A stretch of DNA of 13,091 nt, taken from assembly GCA_002420085.1 (NCBI GenBank), contig DIHI01000061.1, positions 1 to 13,091 on the forward strand, given 5' to 3'. The number at the start of each line of letters is the position of its first letter. Within the stretch, counting starts at the first letter, position 1. Of this stretch, positions 1-6,050 are shown piece by piece. Source of the DNA: Lysobacterales bacterium UBA5700. GTDB taxonomy: Bacteria > Pseudomonadota > Gammaproteobacteria > Xanthomonadales > Xanthomonadaceae. Both the position numbers and the translations under genes were made by a program. The notes beneath the pieces were generated by a model. The model worked only from the letters and a program-made list of their open reading frames with translations. It was not told the origin of the DNA and ran no database searches.

Positions 1-34
1 GGTGTTCGCGAATCCTGGGTTCACGGCGGCGGGT

Positions 35-86
35 GTGGTGGCCTTGAGCACAGGACAGGCGTGGCAGCCTTGAGCACCGGACGGGC
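35..86. repeat. 26-bp direct tandem duplication, two copies
   Basis: Copies at 35-60 and 61-86 abut exactly and differ at 4 of 26 positions; both contain the core GCCTTGAGCAC. The unit length is not a multiple of three, so the duplication would shift the frame of any gene crossing it. No third copy is visible on either side. Confidence 0.8.
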
Positions 87-258
87 ATTGGCTGCGGCGG
101 TGCTTGGCGGTTTCACGTCGGGGGTGATTTCGGGCGGAGGTTGTGAGGCGGATTGTTCGATGCCTTCAGCGCAACGCTGTACTGTGGGATCGGCGAGACC
201 TTTCCCTCGCTGGGAGGAGGCGGATCGTTCTTCGGAAGCGGGGACATCGTGCCGGTGA

Positions 259-287
259 TGAACACGTCGGGGGTTCCCGTATACACT
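259..287 (+). promoter_or_regulatory. Candidate sigma-70 promoter for yccA
   Basis: TGAACA at 259-264 (4/6 to the -35 consensus) and TACACT at 282-287 (4/6 to the -10 consensus) are separated by 17 bp. Transcription would begin near 294, giving a leader of about 50 nt before the ATG at 344. An overlapping TATACA at 280-285 is an alternative -10. This is a pattern match only. Confidence 0.38.
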
Positions 288-343
288 TTGCCACCGACCC
301 GGTTGCTGTCGGCCGGGAAACGTCAATCACAGGAGTCTCGATC

Positions 344-1018
344 ATGTCTGCGCCCGAACTGCGACCGAACGTCAGTGTGGCGGCCCCGTCCGTCATCAAT
401 CGAACCCTTCGCAATGCCTATCTGCTGCTCAGCATGGCCCTGGCGGTGGCTGCCGTGGGTGCGGGCATCGGCCTGGCTGCCGGCCTCGGCTGGAGCCTCG
501 GCATGTGGGTGGTGTTCATGGTGGTCTTCATCGGGGGTCCGTTCGCCATCCACGCTGTCCGCTCCGGTCAGGCGGCGATCCTGATGACCTTCGCGTGGAC
601 CGGCCTGGTCGGGTTCCTGCTCAGTCCGCTGGTCAATGCCTACCTGTCGATGCCGGGCGGCAGCAGCATCGTGTTCAATGCCCTGGCGACTACGGCGGTG
701 CTGTTCGTGGCCCTGTCGGCCTATGCGGTGATCTCGCGCAAGGACTTCAGTTTCATGGGCGGTTTCCTGTTCGCCGGGATGATCGTGGTCGTGCTGGCGA
801 TCGTGGCGAACATCTTCCTCAACATCCCGTTGCTGTCGGTGGTGATCTCGGCGGTGGCGGTCATGCTGATGTGCGGCCTGATCCTGTTCGACACCAGCCG
901 GATGATTCATGACGGCGAGGCCAATCCGGTGCATATGGTGGTGTCGCTGTTCGCCAACCTCACGGTGCTTTTCTCGCACCTGCTGAACCTGTTCAGCTTC
1001 CTGTCGGGCGAGGACTGA
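344..1018 (+). CDS. yccA: Bax inhibitor-1/YccA family membrane protein
   Basis: This 224-residue inner-membrane protein is built almost wholly of hydrophobic segments (roughly 25-48, 53-70, 77-99, 108-130, 137-160, 163-182 and 197-220), matching the multi-span BI-1 fold. The family signature near the C-terminus, DTSRMIHDGE at about 183-192, corresponds to the DTS segment of E. coli YccA. Family members of this type are known substrates and modulators of the FtsH membrane protease, and BI-1 homologues can leak protons or calcium; which applies here is unknown. The ATG at 344 was chosen because AGGAG at 331-335 lies 8 nt upstream and the N-terminus then matches family length. The frame is open further upstream to 143, but that part is not membrane-like and has no family resemblance. 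The stop codon directly abuts the GTG of the next gene. Confidence 0.9.
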   Translation: MSAPELRPNVSVAAPSVINRTLRNAYLLLSMALAVAAVGAGIGLAAGLGWSLGMWVVFMVVFIGGPFAIHAVRSGQAAILMTFAWTGLVGFLLSPLVNAYLSMPGGSSIVFNALATTAVLFVALSAYAVISRKDFSFMGGFLFAGMIVVVLAIVANIFLNIPLLSVVISAVAVMLMCGLILFDTSRMIHDGEANPVHMVVSLFANLTVLFSHLLNLFSFLSGED

Positions 1019-2500
1019 GTGGCCTTTGATCCACCCAGGAGTGTCCGCCGACACTCCTGGAATGGCTGGCGTTTTTGCTTGGCAGGGCTGCTCATGGTCA
1101 GCATGGGAGTCTCGGCGGCGCCCGGGTATCTGGTCGAGCAGGCGCAGCATCTGATTGCGCGGCAGGAACGTTATGCTCGGATCTGGCCGGATTTCTGGCC
1201 GGTGGGTCAGTCGTTCCTGCTCTATGGCTCCAATGGTGCCTGTGTGCTCTACAGTCCGCAGCAAACGCCGGAGGGATTCGAGCCGGCCGGTGAGTCATCG
1301 TCCGGGTTGTGGCAGGGCACTTGCGAGGGCACGCGCTTCGCAGGGCCGATGTGGTTGCTGGCCCGTGTAGGTGGCGTGCCGACCCATGCAGTGCGGGTGG
1401 ATCGGTCGAGCAAGGATGTCGAGTCTCTGGTGGTTCACGAAGCGTTCCACGCCCACCAGCGTTGCGCGTTCCAGCCGGAACCATGGGGAATACCCACGTT
1501 CGATTTTGCGCTCGACGTGGACTGGGTTCGCAGCAAGCTGCGTGAGACGCTGTTGTTGTTCGAGGCGGTGGCGCAACAGGACGAGCCGGCGCGATGGCAC
1601 TTGGCGCGGATGGTTCTGGCGTTGCGGCAACAGCGGCTGGAGGCCATGCCGCGATCCGCCGGAGAGACCGAAGACCACTACATGCGATCCGAGGGCACCG
1701 CCACTTTCGTCGCCTACCGAGCCAACGACTTCGGTGCAGGCGCCGAACTGGCCAAGCGGATGGCCGAAGGGGCGATGCGCACCGATTTGCCGTCGCTTTC
1801 ATGGGAATGGCTGCTGCGCTGGCAGAGCTACGAAACCGGCGCTGCCGCTGCGGTGCTGCTCGATCTCGCCGAATGGCCGGAGTGGCGTCAGCGGGTTGCG
1901 CGCGGCGAATCGCTCTACCGTCTGCTGGCCGAGGCCAGTGCGTTCAACCCGGCTGAAACGAGGCCGCTCACCGAACAGGCCATGCTGCAACCCCTTCCAA
2001 GCGTCGAACGGGTGGTGGGGGCGCTGGTGAAGCAGCGCGATGTACTGGAGAAGGTCCGTAAGCGCTATCGCAGCGCTGCGCGTCATCGACTTCAGATCCG
2101 GCCATCGGGCGCCGGGATGGGTAGTCTTCAGGCATCGCGCATGGGCTCGATCGACGGTCGAACGGTGGTCTTCGATCCGAATCCCTTCGTCAGCGAAGAC
2201 GATGAAATGGCGATCCGCATCAGTGGCCGACCGATACTGCTGGGCAAGGCGCCGGACGACTCCGGTGCCAGCCTGATCGAAGTGGCACTGGCGCGAGCGC
2301 CGAAGATCGAAGGCTGCAACCTGGCCGATTCAGAGGGACTGTGCCCGGCCGGGTCTCGCATCGTGGCGGGCCGCGCACAATTGGCACTCAAGCAGCCGGC
2401 ACGGGTGCGCCAGACCCCGGAAGTCACCCTGGTCTGGTCGTTGAGTGCCGGGACGGATCCCAGCGAACGGCCCGCCGAGTGCCCCTCCGTCAATCCCTGA
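1019..2500 (+). CDS. Secreted putative zinc metallopeptidase (HEXXH motif), function unknown
   Basis: This 493-residue protein starts at a GTG that abuts the yccA stop, suggesting translational coupling; AGGA at 1011-1014 is the only nearby ribosome binding site. From this start there is a plausible signal peptide: arginines near residues 7-11, a hydrophobic core at about 19-33 and a cut near Ala33/34. An ATG at 1094 would remove most of it. The main clue is VVHEAFHAHQ: H140, E141 and H144 form an HEXXH zinc site, and E225 in SEGTATF is placed as a gluzincin-type third ligand. The rest has a Trp/Arg-rich helical middle and a beta-rich C-terminal part with a CysX6Cys pair (EGCNLADSEGLC). I cannot assign it to a named peptidase family; substrate and activity are unknown. 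It would act in the periplasm or outside the cell. Confidence 0.75.
   Translation: MAFDPPRSVRRHSWNGWRFCLAGLLMVSMGVSAAPGYLVEQAQHLIARQERYARIWPDFWPVGQSFLLYGSNGACVLYSPQQTPEGFEPAGESSSGLWQGTCEGTRFAGPMWLLARVGGVPTHAVRVDRSSKDVESLVVHEAFHAHQRCAFQPEPWGIPTFDFALDVDWVRSKLRETLLLFEAVAQQDEPARWHLARMVLALRQQRLEAMPRSAGETEDHYMRSEGTATFVAYRANDFGAGAELAKRMAEGAMRTDLPSLSWEWLLRWQSYETGAAAAVLLDLAEWPEWRQRVARGESLYRLLAEASAFNPAETRPLTEQAMLQPLPSVERVVGALVKQRDVLEKVRKRYRSAARHRLQIRPSGAGMGSLQASRMGSIDGRTVVFDPNPFVSEDDEMAIRISGRPILLGKAPDDSGASLIEVALARAPKIEGCNLADSEGLCPAGSRIVAGRAQLALKQPARVRQTPEVTLVWSLSAGTDPSERPAECPSVNP
1035..1060 (+). terminator. Perfect 10-bp hairpin just after yccA, inside the next reading frame
   Basis: CCAGGAGTGT (1035-1044) and ACACTCCTGG (1051-1060) are exact reverse complements around a 6-nt loop. 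A run of five T follows at 1072-1076, 11 nt past the stem, so it is not a textbook intrinsic terminator. It starts 16 nt after the yccA stop and would attenuate yccA read-through or affect translation of the downstream GTG-started gene. The stem is clear; the role is inferred. Confidence 0.4.
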
Positions 2501-2520
2501 CCGCTATGGCCGAACGCTGA

Positions 2521-3309
2521 ATGTGCCTGATTGCCTTTGCCTGGCGCGATCACCCGCGCTATCGCCTGGCGCTGATCGCCAACCGCGATGAGTTCCACGC
2601 CCGGCCGACCGCGCCGGCCGGGCGTGATGCGCACGCGCCCGATCTGGTCGGGGGCCGCGATCTCCAGGCTGGTGGTGGCTGGCTGATGGCGTCCGGGCGT
2701 GGGCGTCTGGCGGCGGTCACCAATGTCCGGGTGCCCGACCGGCGTGTGGTGCTGCGCTCGCGTGGCGATCTGGTTCTGGATTACGTGCGTGACAGCATCA
2801 AGGGTGTGGTCTATGGTCAGGCCCTGCGGGCGCAGGCGAGCGATTTCGCGCCGTTCAATCTGCTGCTCTGGGCGGGCGATGAACTGCGTTTTGTCGGCAA
2901 TCACCCCGAGTTTTCGACCTGGCCGGTTGCGCCCGGTCGGCATGCCATGACCAATGGTCCGATGGATCAGCTCTGGCACAAATCCAGCCGTGCCGTGCGA
3001 GGTCTGTCCGATTGGCTCGACGACGCGGACTCGTTGGTCGGCGAGCCTGACCTCGAACCGCTGTTCGTGGCGATGGCCGATCGTGTGCCGGCGCCCGACG
3101 TGGCCCTGCCGGACACCGGCGTCGGTCTCGATCGCGAGCGTTTCCTGTCGTCGCCGTTCATCGTCGGCAGCGACTACGGCACCCGTTGCAGCACGATCGT
3201 ATTGGTCGAAGACCGGGTCTTGACCTTCATCGAGCGGCGTTTCGATGCGGCCGGCGACGTCACTGGCGAAACTCATGAACGACTGGCCCTGAGCCAGCCG
3301 TGGTCGTGA
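2521..3309 (+). CDS. NRDE (TANGO2-like) family protein
   Basis: This 262-residue protein has the complete family signature. Cys2 follows the initiator Met, as expected if Met removal exposes an N-terminal nucleophile-type cysteine. The eponymous NRDE is at 21-24, followed by FHARPT. PFNLLLW, NGPMDQLW and GTRCSTIVLVE, typical of the later conserved blocks, follow in order. Bacterial members are cytosolic and largely uncharacterised; eukaryotic TANGO2 has been linked to heme mobilisation and lipid homeostasis, so a hydrolase or heme-related role is possible but unproved. No clear Shine-Dalgarno precedes the ATG; the gap from the upstream gene is 20 nt with no evident promoter, so it is probably co-transcribed. 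The ATG is favoured because it places Cys2 correctly. Confidence 0.88.
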   Translation: MCLIAFAWRDHPRYRLALIANRDEFHARPTAPAGRDAHAPDLVGGRDLQAGGGWLMASGRGRLAAVTNVRVPDRRVVLRSRGDLVLDYVRDSIKGVVYGQALRAQASDFAPFNLLLWAGDELRFVGNHPEFSTWPVAPGRHAMTNGPMDQLWHKSSRAVRGLSDWLDDADSLVGEPDLEPLFVAMADRVPAPDVALPDTGVGLDRERFLSSPFIVGSDYGTRCSTIVLVEDRVLTFIERRFDAAGDVTGETHERLALSQPWS

Positions 3310-3374
3310 CCGGGCGCCGGTCGAACGGCGCGCGCGGCGGGGATGGTGGGGGACGGTCGATGCCCACCTGGGCG

Positions 3375-3403
3375 GTGTCGGCAAACTCGGAAACGGGTAG
3401 CAT
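3375..3403 (+). promoter_or_regulatory. Candidate promoter for the CHAD gene
   Basis: GTGTCG (3375-3380, 3/6 to -35) and TAGCAT (3398-3403, 4/6 to -10) are 17 bp apart. Transcription would start near 3410, leaving a short leader before the ATG at 3433. This would rule out the upstream in-frame ATG at 3343. Weak pattern match. Confidence 0.33.
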
Positions 3404-3432
3404 GGAATATCGGTCACATCAAGCAGGTGCCC

Positions 3433-4362
3433 ATGGCACGGCAGTCGCCAATGCCCACGCTCGGTCCCGCGCTCGGACAGCGCCTGGTCGCTGAACTGGA
3501 TCGGGCCGGCAGTCTGCTCGGCCGACGTGGTGGCCGGCTTCATGATGGCGTCCACCAAGCACGGAAATCCCTGCGTCGGGCGCGCGCGATCCTGGCGCTC
3601 GCCGGTGTCCACGGCCGTGCCAGAGCGCTGATCGATGACGGTTTGCGGGCCGTGTGCGACAGCCTGTCGGCCTTGCGTGATGCCCAGGCCCTGGTCGAAA
3701 CCCTCGACCGGATGCTGGCCGACCCCGGTCAGACGGCTTCGCGACCCTTGCTGCGCCGGGCGCGCCGGGTCGCCGCGCAGGCACGTGCCGAGGCACTGAA
3801 GACGGCCCTGGCGGACGATCCTGGGCTGACCGATCGACGCGGTCTGTTGGCGGTGCTGGCCGCCGGTGCGACGGTCCTCGATTGGTCGGCCTGTCAGGAG
3901 GACCACATTGTGGCGGCACTTGCCGTCGGTGCCGATCAGGTCGAGCGGGCCGCGTGGCGTGCCCAGGCCCGTGGTGAGGATCTCGATTGGCATCGCTGGC
4001 GACGGCGGGTGCGGCGGCTGAAACAGCAGCACACGGTGTTGGCGGCACTCGGTCACCACGTCGAGGGTGAAGCGTTCGCGGGACCGGTCGAACGGCTGGC
4101 CGACACCCTCGGGCAGGCCCAGGATTTCGCCCTGCTGGCCGAACATTGCGGCAAGCGTTCAGCATTCCCGAAGGTCGATCGCAAGGCATTGCGCGCAGTG
4201 GCCGAGCATGGCCTGGCGCGAGCGCGCAGAGTTATCCTCGACACGGCTGTAGGCGATGGCTGGGTGCTGGACGGTCGATCCGGTCATGCGTTTCAGTCGT
4301 CACCGACGCCGATCGCTGCGCCCGCTCAGCCCGATTGCTCCGATCCATTGGAATACCGATGA
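3433..4362 (+). CDS. CHAD domain-containing protein
   Basis: This ~309-residue, Arg-rich, almost entirely helical protein has the two-fold repeated CHAD architecture. The first half contains VHQARKSLRRARAILAL (about 40-56), with the conserved His and the basic Lys/Arg ladder. The second half repeats it as WHRWRRRVRRLKQQH (about 185-199). CHAD domains bind inorganic polyphosphate through these basic surfaces and are often found at polyphosphate granules. There is no fused CYTH (triphosphatase) domain and no CYTH gene in the window. The ATG at 3433 is preferred over 3343 because the extra 30 residues are Gly/Pro-rich and a candidate promoter overlaps them; the ribosome binding site (AGG at 3425-3427) is weak. 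The C-terminal ~30 residues are Pro/Ala-rich and probably disordered. The stop overlaps the next start (ATGA), so it is translationally coupled to the phosphoribosyltransferase. Confidence 0.87.
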   Translation: MARQSPMPTLGPALGQRLVAELDRAGSLLGRRGGRLHDGVHQARKSLRRARAILALAGVHGRARALIDDGLRAVCDSLSALRDAQALVETLDRMLADPGQTASRPLLRRARRVAAQARAEALKTALADDPGLTDRRGLLAVLAAGATVLDWSACQEDHIVAALAVGADQVERAAWRAQARGEDLDWHRWRRRVRRLKQQHTVLAALGHHVEGEAFAGPVERLADTLGQAQDFALLAEHCGKRSAFPKVDRKALRAVAEHGLARARRVILDTAVGDGWVLDGRSGHAFQSSPTPIAAPAQPDCSDPLEYR

Positions 4363-4922
4363 ACGAACGAGTACCCGATCGCTACCCGCTCTACGATCAC
4401 CAGGGCCTGCATGCCCTGCTCGATGCGATGGCGCAGCAGATCGCAGCGCGCTTCGACCGCATGCCGCTGCTGCTGGTCGGCGTGCTGCGCCGGGGTGTGC
4501 CCCTGGCCGAGCAATTGCATGCGCGTCTGGCTCGGCAGCACCCGGACTGGTCGATCGAGCGAATCGACCTGAAGGTCAAGCGCTACAGCGACGATCTGCG
4601 CCTGCTGCATCCGGAAACCCGACTTGACCTCGGTGCCGGGCAGGCGACGCTTGATCTGGCCGGCCGCCGTATGCTGGTGGTCGATGATGTCCTGTATCAG
4701 GGGCATTCGCTGTTTCGGGTGGTCGAGTTCCTGCGCTCGCGGGGTGGCGAGTTCATCCACGCGGCGGTATTGGTCGATCGCTGTGCGGCCCGTTTGCCGG
4801 TGACGGCCGAAATCGTCGGCGCCCGGCTCCAGATTGCCCCGGCCGATGTGATCGAGTGCAATATCCCGCCGTATGAGGCCAACTGGCAGATCGATCTGTA
4901 CCGGCCCGGAGCGAGCGGCTGA
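4359..4922 (+). CDS. pyrR: PyrR-like phosphoribosyltransferase
   Basis: This 187-residue type I phosphoribosyltransferase carries the PRPP-binding loop LVVDDVLYQGHS at 106-117, with the paired acidic residues D109/D110. Other blocks match PyrR in order: GVLRRGVPLA (41-50), the flexible-loop region LKVKRYSDDL (71-80) and VLVDRCAARLPVTAEIVG (137-154). PyrR has uracil phosphoribosyltransferase activity (uracil + PRPP to UMP) and in many bacteria also binds pyr mRNA to control pyrimidine synthesis. Related proteobacterial proteins may be only enzymatic or regulatory, and no pyr gene is visible here, so the regulatory role is unproved. The ATG overlaps the CHAD stop by 4 nt (ATGA), so translation is probably coupled. 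The frame is open upstream within the CHAD gene, but that part is not conserved-looking. Confidence 0.8.
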   Translation: MNERVPDRYPLYDHQGLHALLDAMAQQIAARFDRMPLLLVGVLRRGVPLAEQLHARLARQHPDWSIERIDLKVKRYSDDLRLLHPETRLDLGAGQATLDLAGRRMLVVDDVLYQGHSLFRVVEFLRSRGGEFIHAAVLVDRCAARLPVTAEIVGARLQIAPADVIECNIPPYEANWQIDLYRPGASG

Positions 4923-4925
4923 GAT

Positions 4926-4941
4926 CACCCGTCGATGGGTG
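4926..4941. terminator. Weak hairpin between convergent genes
   Basis: CACCC (4926-4930) pairs with GGGTG (4937-4941) across a 6-nt loop in the 24-nt gap between the PyrR-like gene and the leftward gene ending at 4947. There is no T-run on either side, so a bidirectional terminator is only possible. Confidence 0.2.
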
Positions 4942-4946
4942 TGGGT

Positions 4947-5450
4947 TCAGGGGGCTGTCTGGATCGCCACCCGACTGACGCCGAGGCCGCCGAGTGGGGT
5001 CTCGAACCGGATGCGGATGCGGTCGTGCTGTCGGGTCCAGGTCTGCTCCAGGGTCCGCTCATCAAGCCGTCGCTCGCCCTGCAAGTGCCAGCCGCGTTCC
5101 GGCAGGTGGCGCCGGACGTGGTCGGCGGTCGTGCCCGGAGGATGCTCGACCTGAAAGACAGTGCCGGCACGGTCGGAGTGCATCCGACGCGCCGACTCGG
5201 GCAATCCGGCGGCAGCGGCACTGTTCGGTGGTGCTTGAGTGGGCAGCACGGTGACCGAGACCTGCAATCCGGCGGCAAGCACCGCCGAAGAGGGGGTTAT
5301 CGCGGCCAGCAGGCCAGCCAGAAAAAAAACGAGCGTCGGCGCGCACGATCGTCGCGGTTGGCGGCGCGCGATCATCATCCAAGGGGAGAGACGATCCGGA
5401 TTGGCACACGGGAACAGTGCGGGGTCCGGGAAATGCACGCCGACGCTCAT
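4947..5450 (-). CDS. Small secreted protein of unknown function, paralogue of the 5576-5989 product
   Basis: The product is 167 residues from the ATG at 5450, which has AAGGAG three nt upstream. An internal ATG pair at 5378/5375 would give a 142-143-residue protein with a more normal signal peptide (basic stretch ARRQPRRS, hydrophobic core near 38-52, cut near 59/60) and a length like its paralogue, but it has no ribosome binding site. The mature part matches the neighbouring gene's product without gaps: VTVLP (66-70), LPERGW (116-121), EQTW (135-138), RIRIR (144-148) and PLGG (152-155), all offset by exactly 31. I recognise no family. Eight consecutive T residues on the coding strand lie in the signal-peptide region. 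It is downstream of its paralogue, probably in the same leftward unit, and next to a pilus operon, so a surface or periplasmic role is likely but unproved. Confidence 0.72.
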   Translation of the reverse strand: MSVGVHFPDPALFPCANPDRLSPWMMIARRQPRRSCAPTLVFFLAGLLAAITPSSAVLAAGLQVSVTVLPTQAPPNSAAAAGLPESARRMHSDRAGTVFQVEHPPGTTADHVRRHLPERGWHLQGERRLDERTLEQTWTRQHDRIRIRFETPLGGLGVSRVAIQTAP

Positions 5451-5536
5451 GGGCTCCTTAACGGCGCCCCAGGCCAGAACTTTAGCCGGGCATCGGCAGT
5501 GGAATCGCACGATGCACGGGCCATGCCGCCCGCCCT

Positions 5537-5560
5537 GGCCGCACATCCGGCTGTGCGGCC
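5537..5560 (-). other. Perfect 9-bp hairpin between the two paralogous secreted-protein genes
   Basis: GGCCGCACA (5537-5545) and TGTGCGGCC (5552-5560) pair exactly around a 6-nt loop, 16 nt after the stop of the upstream leftward gene. No T-run follows on the minus strand, so it looks more like an RNA processing or stability element, or partial attenuation, than a terminator. The remaining ~85 nt before the next start shows no clear promoter. Confidence 0.4.
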
Positions 5561-5575
5561 GTCGTCTTTCGGGTG

Positions 5576-5989
5576 TTACCCGGAAACCGCCTGCATGCGG
5601 ATCCGGGTTGCCTCCATCCCGCCCAGTGGCGCCTGCATCCGGATCAGGATGCGGCCATCCTCGCGCGCCCAGACTTGTTCGACCGAGCCACATTCACTGC
5701 GGGTTTCGCGATCGAGCCGCCAGCCGGCGTCCGGCAGGGTGTGCTGGAAATGGGCGGCGGCCACGGCCGGTGCCTGTTGCAGCAGCGCGCCGCGTTCACC
5801 ACGGGACTGGGTTTCGACATGGACACCGGCCGGCAGGGCGATCCGGGCCAGTTCGGCATCGGCCTTGGCGCTCGGCAGCACGGTGACCGCAACCGTGAAT
5901 CTCGGGCCGGCACAATCGACCCGCAGGGCGACCAGGGGCAGAACGAATGTCGCGATGAACGCGACCATGATCACTAGTTTACGTTTCAT
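5576..5989 (-). CDS. Small secreted protein of unknown function, first of a paralogous pair
   Basis: The product has 137 residues. The N-terminus MKRK followed by a long hydrophobic stretch (about 5-24) is a signal peptide or membrane anchor; the mature part begins near residue 27. C26 is not in a lipobox (RVDC). It shares VTVLP (35-39), LPDAGW (85-90), EQVW (104-107), RILIR (113-117) and PLGG (121-124) with the product of the next leftward gene. The ATG has a strong AGGAGGTG ribosome binding site (complement 5992-5999) with 4 nt between it and the ATG. That site can be buried in a hairpin, and the leader folds into a possible three-way junction. The gene diverges from the chaperone-usher operon. 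I do not recognise the family; an accessory role for the pilus is inferred from position only. Confidence 0.75.
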   Translation of the reverse strand: MKRKLVIMVAFIATFVLPLVALRVDCAGPRFTVAVTVLPSAKADAELARIALPAGVHVETQSRGERGALLQQAPAVAAAHFQHTLPDAGWRLDRETRSECGSVEQVWAREDGRILIRMQAPLGGMEATRIRMQAVSG

Positions 5990-6050
5990 GGAACACCTCC
6001 TGGGGGCAGGAGAACGTGGCCGTTGGGGGCGGCCTTGAGACGAAACTAGT
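5973..6050 (-). promoter_or_regulatory. Structured 5' leader covering the ribosome binding site of the 5989 gene
   Basis: Read on the minus strand, ACTAGTTT (6050-6043) pairs with AAACTAGT (5980-5973). The pairing extends by CGT/ACG after a one-base bulge and then by two more pairs past a mismatch. Inside this stem are two local hairpins: GGCCG/CGGCC with a 7-nt loop (6033-6017) and CTCCTG/CAGGAG with a 4-nt loop (6012-5997). The second hairpin contains the Shine-Dalgarno AGGAG, and the start codon sits at the junction. The base pairing can be read directly; a regulatory role (riboswitch-like, thermosensor or protein-binding leader) is inferred. The outer arms could instead be a DNA operator. 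Confidence 0.5.

Larger units (their letters stand above)
1..343. other. Leader region upstream of yccA without a convincing intact gene
   Basis: No frame here has a good start, a ribosome binding site and coding-like composition together. One + frame entering from the left edge reads through to a stop at 71-73 and could be the last ~23 codons of a gene that begins outside the window. A second + frame stays open to 258, and a third is open from about 144 and runs on into yccA. The three could be pieces of one broken gene, with the 26-bp duplication at 35-86 shifting the frame, but nothing recognisable is encoded. The last ~85 bases hold the likely yccA promoter and ribosome binding site. Confidence 0.5.

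Noticed and set aside
323..1264. A 313-codon minus-strand frame opposite yccA
   Set aside because: The translation is His/Arg/Gln/Asp-rich low complexity, as expected for the antisense of a hydrophobic membrane protein.
2128..4146. A 672-codon open frame on the minus strand across the NRDE and CHAD genes
   Set aside because: It lies antisense to two well-recognised genes, has Arg/Gln/His/Pro-rich content without domains, and is a frame kept open by high GC content.
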